64,000 bases of DNA from JABWAJ01 sp038323375 (GTDB lineage: Bacteria; Bacteroidota; Bacteroidia; Chitinophagales; Saprospiraceae). The notes beneath the pieces were generated by a model. The model was not told the DNA's origin and made no database searches. It was given only the letters and a program-made list of their open reading frames with translations. This document shows, piece by piece, positions 51,071 to 60,753 of this stretch. Position numbers and translations under genes: made by a program. Each line of letters starts with the position of its first letter. Within the stretch, counting starts at the first letter, position 1. Location: positions 1 through 64,000 of the forward strand of contig JBBQGV010000006.1 of assembly GCA_038323375.1 (NCBI GenBank), given 5' to 3'.

Positions 51071-54000
51071 TTACCTGACCAAATGCACGCTACCTTTGTA
51101 AATAACCACCTCACCATCAACGAATTCTATTTCAGCAAGGTAAACAAAAACCTGTGGACTGAATAGCTGCCCCCTGAACATCCCATTCCAACCATACTGT
51201 GGGTCATTAGGTTGGAAATTTTCCTCCTGGTACACCAATTCCCCCCAGCGATCCAGGATTTTAAAGTCATTGATCTTCGCCACATCCCTGTCTGCAAAAA
51301 TCATAAAGAGGTCGTTAAAGCCGTCATTGTTGGGTGAAAACGCATTGGGAATGAAAACCCGGCGCGTTTTATCCACAAAAACCGTTACGACATCTTCTGC
51401 AAGACAGCCGTTTTCATCCCGCACATAAACGGAATACGTGGTGGTATAAAAAGGTGAAACCTGCCATTCAATGCAACCCGGGCAGGTATCCCCTTCGGAA
51501 GTCACCCACCGGATGTCGCTTAGTTCGTCAGGAGGAATGTTCAACAACGCTTCCAAATCTATCGTTTCGCCAAGCAAAATATTTAGATCGCGCCCCAATT
51601 CCACTCGTAAATCGGTACCTGAATCCAGGAAAATTAACGTATCCAGTGCACATCCCTGCGCATCTTGTATGCTGATCCGGTATTCGCCGGACGCCAGGTT
51701 TGAAAAATTGCCGAACGCAATCGGCGCTTCATCATTGATTTGATAGGAATAGGGCGCAATTCCTCCCGAAATGGAAAGAATTTCGATGGTGCCGTTGCGG
51801 TCGCGGAAGCACTTCGGATCCGTTACCATAAGCTCCGTAATTTGCGGGCGATCTTCATTTAGCCCGACGACTACTTCATCGTCGCTGGAGCAGCCGTTTT
51901 CAGTGTTTGTAACCACTAAAGTATACACTCCGGGTTCGGCTATCACAACCGAAATTCCTTCGGCAACGACGTTCCCGGCTGCATCTTCCCAAGTGTAGCG
52001 ATGCGTTGCCGACACCGTGGAACCCGTGCCGTCGAGTAGTGCTTCATCCGTACCGCAACCCAGTGTTTGATCTGCGCCTGCATTTGCCGTGGGCAGTTGC
52101 GTATTCAGGGAAACGGCAACGGTGTCCGAACTCACACAACCATTTCGGTTGTTTTCCACCATCAGTACATAAATGCCCGCCTGGTTGACAGAAGGCGTCA
52201 AAGTCGTGGCACCAGACTGGATATTGCCTTGTATTGCCAGCCAATTGTAACTGTAGTTATTGTTGCCATTGTTTGTAGTCCCGCTGAGCATCAGCGTTGA
52301 GCTATTGCAGTTCAACTGGCCATTGGCACCGGCGTTAACAACCGGGTAAACAAAGTCGCTGCGCACAGTCGCAGTAGCTTCTGCAAAGCATCCGGTGAGG
52401 GGATCGGTTGCCCGGAAACGATAGGTGCCGGCTATTGTAGCCATCAGCGTTGCTGACACTTCATCGTTGAGTTCTATGCCTGCTATGTCGTACCAGCTGT
52501 ATTCAAAAGCGTTGCTCCCGTTAGCTTGCCCAATTGCAGCAACCATCCCGGTATTACAATCCAAAGTGTCTGCTACCGAAACCGTAACCACGGGGGTAAA
52601 ACGCAGGTCGGCGACGGTTACCGAGGCAGTATTCGACCTACATCCCAAAGGTTGTTCGGTAATAACCAATGTGTATAAACCAGGCATATTAACGATCGGG
52701 TTCTGCAAATTCTGGTTGCTGTTGCCAATGCCCGGGCCTTGCCATTCATACGTCAGGTTGTTCCCGTTGCCGCTGCCGGCTAAGGCAACCTGCGCTGAAT
52801 TGCAAGTGATATCTCCTGCCGCTGCGGCATTGGCCACCGGCAGTGCAACCGCAGTGACATTGATGTTGGCGGAGGTTGGGCAGCCGTTCAAATCGAGGGC
52901 TGTTACCTCATAAAAACCGCTGGTATTGACCGTAATCGAGGGAGATTGTGCGCCTCCGATCCAACTGTAATTGGATAAACCCGGCGTTGCGCTCAGCGTG
53001 GTCGTCTCCCCTTCGCAGAAATTGGAATTCCCGGTAATCGCCATTGAAGTCTGGAGCAACTGGCTCACCCCAACCGATGTGCTTCCGGTGCAGCCATTGA
53101 CATCCTGAACGGTTACGGAATAATTTCCGGTTTGGCTGGCAAATATGGCAGCCGTTTGGGCGTCCGTTGACCAGAGGTAACTGGCAAAGCTGCCGTTCAC
53201 CTGCAATTGGGTGCTGTCGCCGGGACAAAACGACGAAGCCCCAACAATAACCGGCACCGGCGCTGGCGATTCTACCACAATGGTCGAAGCTTGTGTGCTG
53301 CAATTATTGACATCGGTAACCACGACGGTGTAGGTTCCCGGCGTAGAAACCGTGATGGAAGGCGTCATAAATCCCCCCGTCCATTGATAGGCAACAAACC
53401 CCGGGCCTGCATCTAAAGTAAGGCTGCTATTCTCACAAAATCCAGCTTGTGCCGGCAAAATGACGTTTGGGAGTGGAATAGTAGCAACATCAAAAGCTGC
53501 ACTTGACTGGCAACCATTCGCATCTGTTACCGTCAGGCCATAGGTGCCGGCAGCGCTCACCGTCAGGGTGGGCAAGTCGCTAAAATCACTCCAGGTGTAA
53601 CTCGTATAGGTATTTCCCGGGTCTACCAATTGTGTTTCCCCTTCGCACACATTGAACAGCGCCGGAATATTGGGCGTCGTCACCAGAAATTCCGTCAGCG
53701 AAGTTTGCGTAGTTCCGGTGCAGCCATTTGCATCCGTAACCGTCAGGCCATACGTTCCACCTGCGTTGACGGAAAGCGTAGGATTGGCGCTGCCTCCTGT
53801 CCAGGAATAAGTGGCGTAAGTCCCGCCGGCATCCAACAAGGCGTTACCTCCCGGACAAACAGAAGTGGGCGCGTTGATGACCGGCGTCGGGTTATCCCAG
53901 GCATCAACGGTAATCTGAGCGCTGCCATTGCAGCCCAAGGCGTCGGTCACCGTCAGGCCATAAACGCCTGGATTGGATATGACCAAGTCTGTATTGGAAG

Positions 54001-56023
54001 CACCGCCGGTCCAGGTGTAGTTCGACCAGCCTCCCGGCGCGCTCAGGGTCGTATTATTGCCCGCACAAAAACCGGCAGCGCCACTGATCTGGGGCGCTGG
54101 CAGCGGGTTTTCCAGTACCTCAACCGAGGCAGAAGCCATACAGCCGTTGGCATCGGTTACATTCAACTGGTACGTTCCTGCTGCGCTGACGGAAATGATT
54201 TGGGTAGCCTGACCACCCGGTAACCACTGGTAGTCGCTGAAGCCAGCGCCAGCGTTGAGGGCGACAGCGCTACCCGCACAAAAATTGGCCTCTGCGTTGA
54301 GGCTTAAAACTGGTAAAGGGAAAATGGTTGTGGATAAACTTGTAGCCGCTATACAGCCGTTGTTGTCAGTTATGGTTACCCCCTGGTCGCCGGCAGCGTC
54401 AACAAGAAGTGTTTGCCCGGTGGAACCATCGGACCACGAGTAGGTTTGGAAACCGGGTGTTGCAGTCAGCAGGGTCGTTTCGTTTTCACAAAAACCAGCA
54501 TTGCCGCTGATGGCGACGGTAGCATCGGGGAAGGCAGCAACATGGATGGTTGCAGCACCCTGGCATCCAAAAGTATCGGTGACCGTCACTGCAAAAGCGC
54601 CTGATGCATTAATAAAAAGGGTGTCAGCAGCACTCATATCCGACCAAAGGTATACCACATAGCTTTCCGACAGGGAGAGCGTGGCCGTGGTTCCTGAGCA
54701 AACGCCTGTGGGTCCTCCAATAGCAGGTACCGGTAATGGGCGATCCACAACCGTTACCGAAGATTGGCCGGTACAGCCATTCGCATCCGTTACCGTAAGT
54801 CCGTAGGTCCCGGAAGCCGTTACAACAAGGGTTGAATCGGAAGACATATCTGACCAGGTGAATACATCCATGCCTGCTGGCGCTTGCAGGGTCAGGGTAT
54901 CGCCGGCACAAAGATTGTCGCCTCCGGAGATGGCGGCGTTGACCTGATAGAAAGCGACGATTATACTATCCGTGCCGGTGCATCCGGATCCGTCCGTGGC
55001 TTCAACGGAATAAACGCCTTCGTCAAAAACGGTGATGTTTGGTGTAAGGGCGTTGTTCGACCAGGTCAGCGAAGTCCAGGTTCCAGCCACAGAGAGTAAG
55101 GTGGTATCGCCCTGACAAATTTGGGTAGTCCCGGTAATCTCCACCTGAAACAAATTGCCCACCTGCACATTCAGGCGGCTTGATTTGGTACAGGCGCCGT
55201 CGGTTATGGTCAGGGTGTAAGGTATACTGCCCATAAAACCAGGCGGTAAGGTCAGGGTCGGTTGCAAGGAAGTGGTGTCGCTCAGAAATGCAGTTTCCCC
55301 ATTGGGTGCCGACCAGGCGTAGATAGCGGCTGCGCTTTGTCTGCTGGCTGAACCTTGTAAAGTCGTTGGCGTTGCGGGCACATCGCAAAAAGAAAGGTCA
55401 TCGCCTGCTTCAATGCGGATGGCGCTGCAATCCGGATCGGCAAGGCAGTTGAGGAAAGGCGCGGCGGATCCCCCCCAGGTCAATTGAAACCCGGTGGAAC
55501 TTCCATACCAGTTATCCAACAGCAGGTAAAAGCCTTCTCCGGGCTGCACGACAATAGGCAGCACGAAACCATCTTCATTCATGGCGCCTTCGGAAGCGTC
55601 TGTTGCTCCCATGCCCAGACCTGTTTGCGGGCAAAAGGTGCAGAGAATATTGGCAAAAGAGCACCGAATGGGCGATCCAAGGCTATCGCAACCTAAGTAA
55701 GGGCCATAAATTGCAAAATCGTAATCTTCATTAATCCCACCGTTCGGATCAATGGTAAATTCAATGACACTGTTGGGCGGCATCAATTCATTGAAAGCAA
55801 AATAATACCACGCGCTTTCATTTTCTTCGGTGACCAGACACCCCGGATCGTTGTTCGGATTAAAAAAATCGTTGAACCCTGTTCCAAGCGGCGTAAACTG
55901 GATGACACTGTCGCTACAGATCACCTGCGCGCCGGGACAGTTGGTTATTTGCCCCCGCACTGCAATTGACAAGAGCATAGTCAATGACAGCAAAAATAGT
56001 TTTTCAAGATGCACACGACACAT
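51071..56023 (-). CDS. Giant secreted repeat protein with type B T9SS sorting domain
   Basis: The 1650-residue protein has a signal peptide (LFLLSLTMLLSIAVRGQ). An N-terminal domain (about 25-200, with Cys pairs) precedes about 12 tandem Ig/PKD-like repeats of ~70 residues, each ending GTYGLTVTDANGC or similar. Four longer (~82-residue) repeats, a SprB-type repeat (GGIAPYSYQIND) and a CHU_C gliding-associated C-terminal domain follow (VFIPNAFSPNNDGFNDLF, ILDRWGELVYQ). Such proteins are exported by the type IX system and attached at the surface as adhesins or gliding components. The stop lies 50 bases before the dipeptidase start codon. Confidence 0.9.
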   Translation of the reverse strand: MCRVHLEKLFLLSLTMLLSIAVRGQITNCPGAQVICSDSVIQFTPLGTGFNDFFNPNNDPGCLVTEENESAWYYFAFNELMPPNSVIEFTIDPNGGINEDYDFAIYGPYLGCDSLGSPIRCSFANILCTFCPQTGLGMGATDASEGAMNEDGFVLPIVVQPGEGFYLLLDNWYGSSTGFQLTWGGSAAPFLNCLADPDCSAIRIEAGDDLSFCDVPATPTTLQGSASRQSAAAIYAWSAPNGETAFLSDTTSLQPTLTLPPGFMGSIPYTLTITDGACTKSSRLNVQVGNLFQVEITGTTQICQGDTTLLSVAGTWTSLTWSNNALTPNITVFDEGVYSVEATDGSGCTGTDSIIVAFYQVNAAISGGDNLCAGDTLTLQAPAGMDVFTWSDMSSDSTLVVTASGTYGLTVTDANGCTGQSSVTVVDRPLPVPAIGGPTGVCSGTTATLSLSESYVVYLWSDMSAADTLFINASGAFAVTVTDTFGCQGAATIHVAAFPDATVAISGNAGFCENETTLLTATPGFQTYSWSDGSTGQTLLVDAAGDQGVTITDNNGCIAATSLSTTIFPLPVLSLNAEANFCAGSAVALNAGAGFSDYQWLPGGQATQIISVSAAGTYQLNVTDANGCMASASVEVLENPLPAPQISGAAGFCAGNNTTLSAPGGWSNYTWTGGASNTDLVISNPGVYGLTVTDALGCNGSAQITVDAWDNPTPVINAPTSVCPGGNALLDAGGTYATYSWTGGSANPTLSVNAGGTYGLTVTDANGCTGTTQTSLTEFLVTTPNIPALFNVCEGETQLVDPGNTYTSYTWSDFSDLPTLTVSAAGTYGLTVTDANGCQSSAAFDVATIPLPNVILPAQAGFCENSSLTLDAGPGFVAYQWTGGFMTPSITVSTPGTYTVVVTDVNNCSTQASTIVVESPAPVPVIVGASSFCPGDSTQLQVNGSFASYLWSTDAQTAAIFASQTGNYSVTVQDVNGCTGSTSVGVSQLLQTSMAITGNSNFCEGETTTLSATPGLSNYSWIGGAQSPSITVNTSGFYEVTALDLNGCPTSANINVTAVALPVANAAAAGDITCNSAQVALAGSGNGNNLTYEWQGPGIGNSNQNLQNPIVNMPGLYTLVITEQPLGCRSNTASVTVADLRFTPVVTVSVADTLDCNTGMVAAIGQANGSNAFEYSWYDIAGIELNDEVSATLMATIAGTYRFRATDPLTGCFAEATATVRSDFVYPVVNAGANGQLNCNSSTLMLSGTTNNGNNNYSYNWLAIQGNIQSGATTLTPSVNQAGIYVLMVENNRNGCVSSDTVAVSLNTQLPTANAGADQTLGCGTDEALLDGTGSTVSATHRYTWEDAAGNVVAEGISVVIAEPGVYTLVVTNTENGCSSDDEVVVGLNEDRPQITELMVTDPKCFRDRNGTIEILSISGGIAPYSYQINDEAPIAFGNFSNLASGEYRISIQDAQGCALDTLIFLDSGTDLRVELGRDLNILLGETIDLEALLNIPPDELSDIRWVTSEGDTCPGCIEWQVSPFYTTTYSVYVRDENGCLAEDVVTVFVDKTRRVFIPNAFSPNNDGFNDLFMIFADRDVAKINDFKILDRWGELVYQEENFQPNDPQYGWNGMFRGQLFSPQVFVYLAEIEFVDGEVVIYKGSVHLVR

Positions 56024-56356
56024 CGCAAATTGGTTTTGAAATAAGTAAATAGCAAATTGCCATTCCTGAAAGCTGTTGACTTTCAGGGCGATATGTGTTC
56101 ATGGAATACGAATTGTGGCGCTCTTTAAAGCAGCGTGCGTGTTTTACCTCATAGTAGTTTTAACTGGACGAGTAGCAGAGGTTAAGAAGGTGCAAAAGCC
56201 TTTTCTGCGGAATAAGACGGAGCTTTTAGCTTGCCCAAGTTTTCAAAGGCAAACCTTTAATATCAATAGCGGAGGGTAAGTTTTTCCTACCGATGCAAAT
56301 ATAAGCATTATGAAATAATCCTGTTAGGAAAATAGAGAACAAAAAAGTTAAAACCT
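56024..56356. other. Intergenic region, no gene seen
   Basis: These 333 bases separate two minus-strand genes. A minus-strand TATATTTG box at 56296-56303 could start a long leader for the giant repeat protein. Short open frames here have no recognisable features. Confidence 0.4.
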
Positions 56357-57127
56357 TTAATTGTACCCTTGCAGCCGATACATTAAACATCCAACCATTT
56401 CTTTAATCATTAATTCCCAATAATATAACCCAAATCTATGTGGCAAAATTAGAATTTCAGGATTATACCGGGTGCGTTCGCTGAGATAATCTACGCAATA
56501 AGGAGTGGTGGGCTGACCGGCTTTGTCAAAACAGGCTTTCGACCGGCGCATGTGCCAGGCAGAAGTGAGGAGCAGGCAACGCGCTCCGGGGTGGTTGCGG
56601 CCAAGGATTTCCTTGCTGAAAAGCGCATTTTCCCAGGTATTTCGCGAGCTGTTCTCCACGATAATATCCGATTCCGGAACGCCAATCCGCATCAGATAAG
56701 CCTTCATTTGTCCGGCTTCTCCCGGCACATTTTGGAGCAGGTTGCCGGATCCTCCACTTAGGAGCAATTTTTTTACCTTACCGGTTTGGTAAAGTTCATA
56801 AGCCTGAAAAAAGCGATTGCCCCGGTCGCTGAAATTGTGGCGATCGTGATCAGGCAAGGTAAAAACATTGGAGTACCCGCCCAGCAAAATGCCGATCTCG
56901 TAAGGTGTCTCGATTTCATTTGCGGTAAGCGATTCCGGTTCCCACAGACGCATTACCTGATTGGCCAAAAAGATGTTGCTGAAAAGCCAATAGCTCGCCA
57001 AGGCTAAGTACAGCGCGCGTTTGCGCCAGCGTGGCCCCTTTCCGAAGGCTGCGTAAAGCAAAAACCCGCCAATCCATACGGAAGGTTTTAGCATAAAGTA
57101 CAGCAACTTGGAGAGAATGAAGAACAT
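56357..57127 (-). CDS. YdcF/ElyC-family (DUF218) membrane protein
   Basis: The 256-residue protein has two N-terminal hydrophobic segments (about 2-24 and 36-55). The DUF218 domain follows: GILLGGYSNV near 85-94, FFQAYELYQTGKVKKLLLSGG near 107-127, and ENSSRNTWENALFSKEIL near 160-177 plus LLLTSAWHMRRSKACF. ElyC/SanA relatives affect envelope precursor metabolism; the reaction is unknown. It is the last gene of the SWIM-rlmH-rhomboid-YdcF run, 4 bases after the rhomboid gene. Confidence 0.85.
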   Translation of the reverse strand: MFFILSKLLYFMLKPSVWIGGFLLYAAFGKGPRWRKRALYLALASYWLFSNIFLANQVMRLWEPESLTANEIETPYEIGILLGGYSNVFTLPDHDRHNFSDRGNRFFQAYELYQTGKVKKLLLSGGSGNLLQNVPGEAGQMKAYLMRIGVPESDIIVENSSRNTWENALFSKEILGRNHPGARCLLLTSAWHMRRSKACFDKAGQPTTPYCVDYLSERTRYNPEILILPHRFGLYYWELMIKEMVGCLMYRLQGYN

Positions 57128-57131
57128 GTTT

Positions 57132-57770
57132 TTAGTTTAAAAAAGGAACTTGCTGATAGCGAATGAGCAGCAGTTGGAACAATTCCGGGCGAACGACGGC
57201 CAGAGAAATGACGATAAAAGCGGCTCCGTAAACTGCGCCCCAAAAGTGCTGGTTATGACCGATATTGTCGGTGCCCCGGCGATCCATATAAGAGGAATAA
57301 AACAGGTAGAAAACGCCAAACAACACGGCTGGCAAAGGCGGAAAAACAAACATCTGCCAGGGATTGATGACCACGTAGGCAAACACCAGCGCGGAGGTCG
57401 CACCGGAAGCACCCAGCGCCGCATAGGCGTGGTTGTTGCGGTGGCGGAGGTAAGAAGGGATACAAGCTGCTACCACAGCACTGAGGTAGAAGACCAGAAA
57501 AGCAATACGTCCGGTCACTTCCGAAGCGAAGACCTCGTTTATAAAAAAGCGTTCCACGAATTCACCAAACTGGAACAACACCACCATGTTAATGATCAGG
57601 TGACCCCAGTCGGCGTGAATAAAGCCATTGGTGATAAACCGGTACCATTGACCAAATTCGCGGATAGACGCCGGATGAAAAGCCAGTTCATTCAGCATGC
57701 GATCCCGGCTGAAAGCCTGGTAAGATATCAGGGCGGTCATGATGACCAGAACAAGCGTAAGAGAGATCAT
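57132..57770 (-). CDS. Rhomboid-family intramembrane serine protease
   Basis: The 212-residue membrane protein has about six helices. The catalytic Ser is in GASGATSALVFAY near 120-132 (GxSG), and the partner His is in the later helix HNQHFWGAVYGAAF near 172-185. FIHADWGHLIINMVVLFQFG near 50-69 is the conserved L1/helix 2 region. It cleaves membrane-spanning substrates inside the bilayer. It lies 4 bases after the rlmH stop. Confidence 0.88.
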   Translation of the reverse strand: MISLTLVLVIMTALISYQAFSRDRMLNELAFHPASIREFGQWYRFITNGFIHADWGHLIINMVVLFQFGEFVERFFINEVFASEVTGRIAFLVFYLSAVVAACIPSYLRHRNNHAYAALGASGATSALVFAYVVINPWQMFVFPPLPAVLFGVFYLFYSSYMDRRGTDNIGHNQHFWGAVYGAAFIVISLAVVRPELFQLLLIRYQQVPFLN

Positions 57771-57774
57771 TGGG

Positions 57775-58248
57775 TTAGTTATTGTGATACGGTTCGCCGC
57801 GCAAGATCGTCATTGCCCGGTATAATTGCTCTAAAAAAAACAGCCGAACCATTTGATGTGAAAAAGTCATTGCCGACAAGGCAAGTTTTGCATCTGCCCG
57901 TTGGTATACTTCCCCGGAAAAGCCATAAGCTCCGCCTACCAGAAAAATGAGCCGGTGTTTGCTTCCCGACAACTGTTGTTCCACGTAGCGGGCAAAGCCC
58001 TCTGAAGTAAAGCTTTGACCTTTTTCGTCCAGCAACACCAGCAGGTCTTCCGGCTTGGTTTTGGAAAGGATGGCTTCGCCTTCTTTCGTTTTGAGCTGTT
58101 CGGGAGCGAGATTGCCCGCCTGGCGAACGTCGGGCAAGCACTGCATCTGAAACGGCAGGTATCGCCGCAAACGCTTTTCATAAATACCCATGCCTGCTTC
58201 TAAGTAACTTTCGTTGGTTTTGCCAATAAACCAAAATTCTACTTTCAT
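57775..58248 (-). CDS. rlmH: 23S rRNA pseudouridine-1915 N3-methyltransferase
   Basis: The 157-residue SPOUT enzyme matches RlmH over its whole length: start KVEFWFIGKT, central LLVLLDEKGQSFTSEGFA, SAM knot FLVGGAYGFSGEVY near 102-115 and end FFLEQLYRAMTILRGEPYHN. It methylates the 23S rRNA pseudouridine in helix 69 of assembled ribosomes. Its start overlaps the stop of the SWIM gene by 4 bp. Confidence 0.96.
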   Translation of the reverse strand: MKVEFWFIGKTNESYLEAGMGIYEKRLRRYLPFQMQCLPDVRQAGNLAPEQLKTKEGEAILSKTKPEDLLVLLDEKGQSFTSEGFARYVEQQLSGSKHRLIFLVGGAYGFSGEVYQRADAKLALSAMTFSHQMVRLFFLEQLYRAMTILRGEPYHNN

Positions 58249-59933
58249 CGCCCGTATAGTTTTAGCTCCTCCATCAAAGACTGCCGTTCGGGGTAAGACG
58301 CTTTGAACAAAGTGATCAGGGAAGCCGCCAATTCGGGTGCGCCCACCGCGACTAAGTGATCGAGCAATTCGCGGATGCGCTTGGAAGGGCGATAGCCGAT
58401 GTGATTTTTGAGGTATTGCAACAACAGAATGCGGTACAACTGCCCCACTTCTTCCTCATAACGGGGCAGCAACAAATGGTCGAATTGCGCCAGTAGTTCA
58501 ATGGAATTGGCGCGCCTCAAATAATCAATCAGATCTTCATAGCGCTCTTCCGAAGCATAAATCCCTGCAATGGCCTGCCATTTCTGGGGCGAACCTGGCA
58601 GTTTGCGCAAGCTTTCGACGATTTGTTCAAAAACCGCTATGCGGTCTTCCGGCGTATGGGTACGCAACAATTGCCAGTACGTATCCTGTAACGTGGCGAC
58701 GAAACGTTTCCTTGCGTATTGAAAAATAGTCGGGCCATCTTTCTCGTGCAGCGCAATGCGGAGCAGCATTTCGTCTATTTCTCCGGTATTCTCCTGGCTT
58801 TTATTGGTTTTGAGGAGGTTTAGGATTACTTTTCGGGCGCGTGCAGGCTGGTCTAATTCCAAGCTTCGCTCGACCACAAACTGCAAGACGGGCGGTAAAT
58901 AGGCATACCGGCTGGCCATATCAAAAAAAGCCTTTTTACCGGCCACTTTTTCAGCCCACTGCAATTGCAGGATGACCATTTTAGAAGGGTCGCGTTGCTC
59001 TTGCGCGTACCGTTCTAAGTGTTCTTCCATCCAATCGAGCAACTGCTTTTGCTGTCGCATACCAACACTCAGCACCATCATAATTTTAAAAAAGCGATCG
59101 TCAAACTGGTGCATTCGGTGGGTCACCCGACCGAATTCTTCGATGCAATAGTGCCAAAGCGCTTCCCGAAGGGCGGGAGGCAGGGCTTTTTCAGTCAAAT
59201 GGTGGATTAAATTCAGTGCTTTTTCCACCATTTTTCGCAAAGCGGCTTCATACCCTTGTGCTTTGTTCATCACCGGCGGTATCTTTTCGACGATGGCCTG
59301 TGCAATACTCAGCGCTTCTGCATACAACTCGCGGGCGCAATGATCTTCTGCCTGCGCCAGTAATTCCTGGACAGCGCCGTGGAGTTGATTGCTCCCTTTT
59401 TTGTTCAGGGTGCGATCCGGCTTGCGCGCCATGCTGATGGCACTTTCGATGATCTGGACATATTTTTCCTGGCTGCCGATACCGGTGACCATCCCGGCAA
59501 ACCGAGCTTTGAGGGCTAAAGCAAATGCGCGATCCTGCCGGGCGTATTCCCTTAAAAAAACCAGTAAATCTTCTGTTGGTGCCACGCCCAGGATCATTTC
59601 GGCGTTTAGTTTCATGCGCCTTGGGGGAGCATTTTGGCGGGCAGTTTCTTTGCGGGCCTGTTGAAGGTTGCGCACCTGGAGCAAAACCGCAGCAATATGG
59701 CCACACATTTCCGTCTCCAAAAACCGTTCGCATTCGCAAGTGGCGGCAGTAACCCTGGATGGGCTGGTTTTTACCTCTATTTCATAGGAACGCCCGGCTT
59801 CAACAGTGGCAACCCATAGGTTTTTTTCCTGCTCAGCACAATAGGTGATTCGCTTCCCTTCCAACAGGCGTTCTCCCTGAAGCAAAGAAGTTTCGTTAAT
59901 GTGTAATTCGAGATGTTGAAGCAAAAAATTCAT
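58245..59933 (-). CDS. SWIM zinc-finger protein
   Basis: The 562-residue protein has a SWIM-type zinc finger near residues 66-80, CECERFLETEMCGH (CxCx8CxH). The rest is helical and resembles TPR/HEAT-like repeats (about 110-560). SWIM fingers bind DNA or proteins, so a role in nucleic-acid handling is possible, but it is unproven. It is the first gene of a four-gene run with rlmH (4-bp overlap), rhomboid and YdcF. A minus-strand box TATCTTTG at 59983-59990 is the likely promoter. Confidence 0.78.
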   Translation of the reverse strand: MNFLLQHLELHINETSLLQGERLLEGKRITYCAEQEKNLWVATVEAGRSYEIEVKTSPSRVTAATCECERFLETEMCGHIAAVLLQVRNLQQARKETARQNAPPRRMKLNAEMILGVAPTEDLLVFLREYARQDRAFALALKARFAGMVTGIGSQEKYVQIIESAISMARKPDRTLNKKGSNQLHGAVQELLAQAEDHCARELYAEALSIAQAIVEKIPPVMNKAQGYEAALRKMVEKALNLIHHLTEKALPPALREALWHYCIEEFGRVTHRMHQFDDRFFKIMMVLSVGMRQQKQLLDWMEEHLERYAQEQRDPSKMVILQLQWAEKVAGKKAFFDMASRYAYLPPVLQFVVERSLELDQPARARKVILNLLKTNKSQENTGEIDEMLLRIALHEKDGPTIFQYARKRFVATLQDTYWQLLRTHTPEDRIAVFEQIVESLRKLPGSPQKWQAIAGIYASEERYEDLIDYLRRANSIELLAQFDHLLLPRYEEEVGQLYRILLLQYLKNHIGYRPSKRIRELLDHLVAVGAPELAASLITLFKASYPERQSLMEELKLYGR

Positions 59934-59982
59934 GCCTTAGTTACAAACCAGAAAATGGTATAAGAGTTCTTATTAAAACGAA

Positions 59983-59990
59983 CAAAGATA
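59983..59990 (-). promoter_or_regulatory. Putative -7 box of the SWIM-rlmH operon (TATCTTTG)
   Basis: TATCTTTG on the minus strand lies 50 bases before the SWIM gene start. No convincing -33 TTG was found. Confidence 0.42.
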
Positions 59991-60042
59991 AGGAATAGCG
60001 CCATTAACACATCATTAACTCGATTTCAACGGACGTCTCTTT

Positions 60043-60070
60043 TTTGGGCTATGAAATTGGCTTAGCTTTG
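60043..60070 (+). promoter_or_regulatory. Putative promoter of the DUF1573 gene
   Basis: TTTG at 60043-60046 and TAGCTTTG at 60063-60070 fit the -33/-7 pattern with a 16-base spacer. They lie about 35 bases before the start codon. Confidence 0.5.
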
Positions 60071-60104
60071 TGAGCGTTTCCTAAACTAAAAAACATTAGT
60101 TGTG

Positions 60105-60572
60105 ATGAAAAAAATTTTGTCCGTATTAGCACTCGTAGCAGCTGTTTGCACTTTTGCGGTTGCACAGGAAGTAACACCGGTTAAGCTTGCACCCAAGCAG
60201 ACCAGCGGCGCTAAAATCAAGTTCGAGGTTGAAACCGTAGATTATGGTAGCATCGAACAAGGCGCTGATCCATATCGGTTGTTCAAATTCAAAAACACAG
60301 GCTCCGAGCCACTCGTGATCAAAAATGCAAAAGGTAGCTGCGGATGTACCGTTCCAACCTATCCGAAAGAACCGATTCTACCTGGCGCAACCAGCGAAAT
60401 CAAGGTTCGCTACGACACAAACCGCGTTGGTCCTTTTACCAAGGTGGTAACCCTGACGACGAACATCAATGAGGAAGAAATTCGCCTCACGATCAAAGGT
60501 GACGTGAAGGCTAAACCGGAACAACCGGCTGGCGTACCTCAGAAAGAAGGCGGCCTGTTCAACGGTAATTAA
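60105..60572 (+). CDS. Exported DUF1573-domain protein
   Basis: The protein has about 155 residues and a signal peptide (LSVLALVAAVCTFAVAQ). The DUF1573 domain covers about 35-135: VDYGSIEQGADPYRLFKFKN, SCGCTVPTYPKEPILPGATS and IKVRYDTNRVGPFTKVVTL. The fold is an Ig-like (ASH/MSP-type) beta sandwich common in exported Bacteroidota proteins; its function is unknown. It is monocistronic, with its own promoter and terminator. Confidence 0.9.
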   Translation: MKKILSVLALVAAVCTFAVAQEVTPVKLAPKQTSGAKIKFEVETVDYGSIEQGADPYRLFKFKNTGSEPLVIKNAKGSCGCTVPTYPKEPILPGATSEIKVRYDTNRVGPFTKVVTLTTNINEEEIRLTIKGDVKAKPEQPAGVPQKEGGLFNGN

Positions 60573-60664
60573 ACAATTAGGGGTTATCCTTCGCACTTCT
60601 TCAAATGCGATTTAGCGCTTGTTCCGTGCGGAGAACAATTACTAACCAACACGACTCAAACCAG

Positions 60665-60699
60665 AGACCTCTGAATCTTGTTCAGGGGTCTTTTTTTTT
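60665..60699 (+). terminator. Intrinsic terminator after the DUF1573 gene
   Basis: AGACCTCTGAA (60665-60675), loop TCTTG, TTCAGGGGTCT (60681-60691) forms an 11-bp stem with one G-T pair, followed by eight further T residues. Confidence 0.85.
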
Positions 60700-60753
60700 A
60701 CACAATTGGCAGCTATTTACCACTTGTCCTAAGTGGTAAATAGTTACACACAA

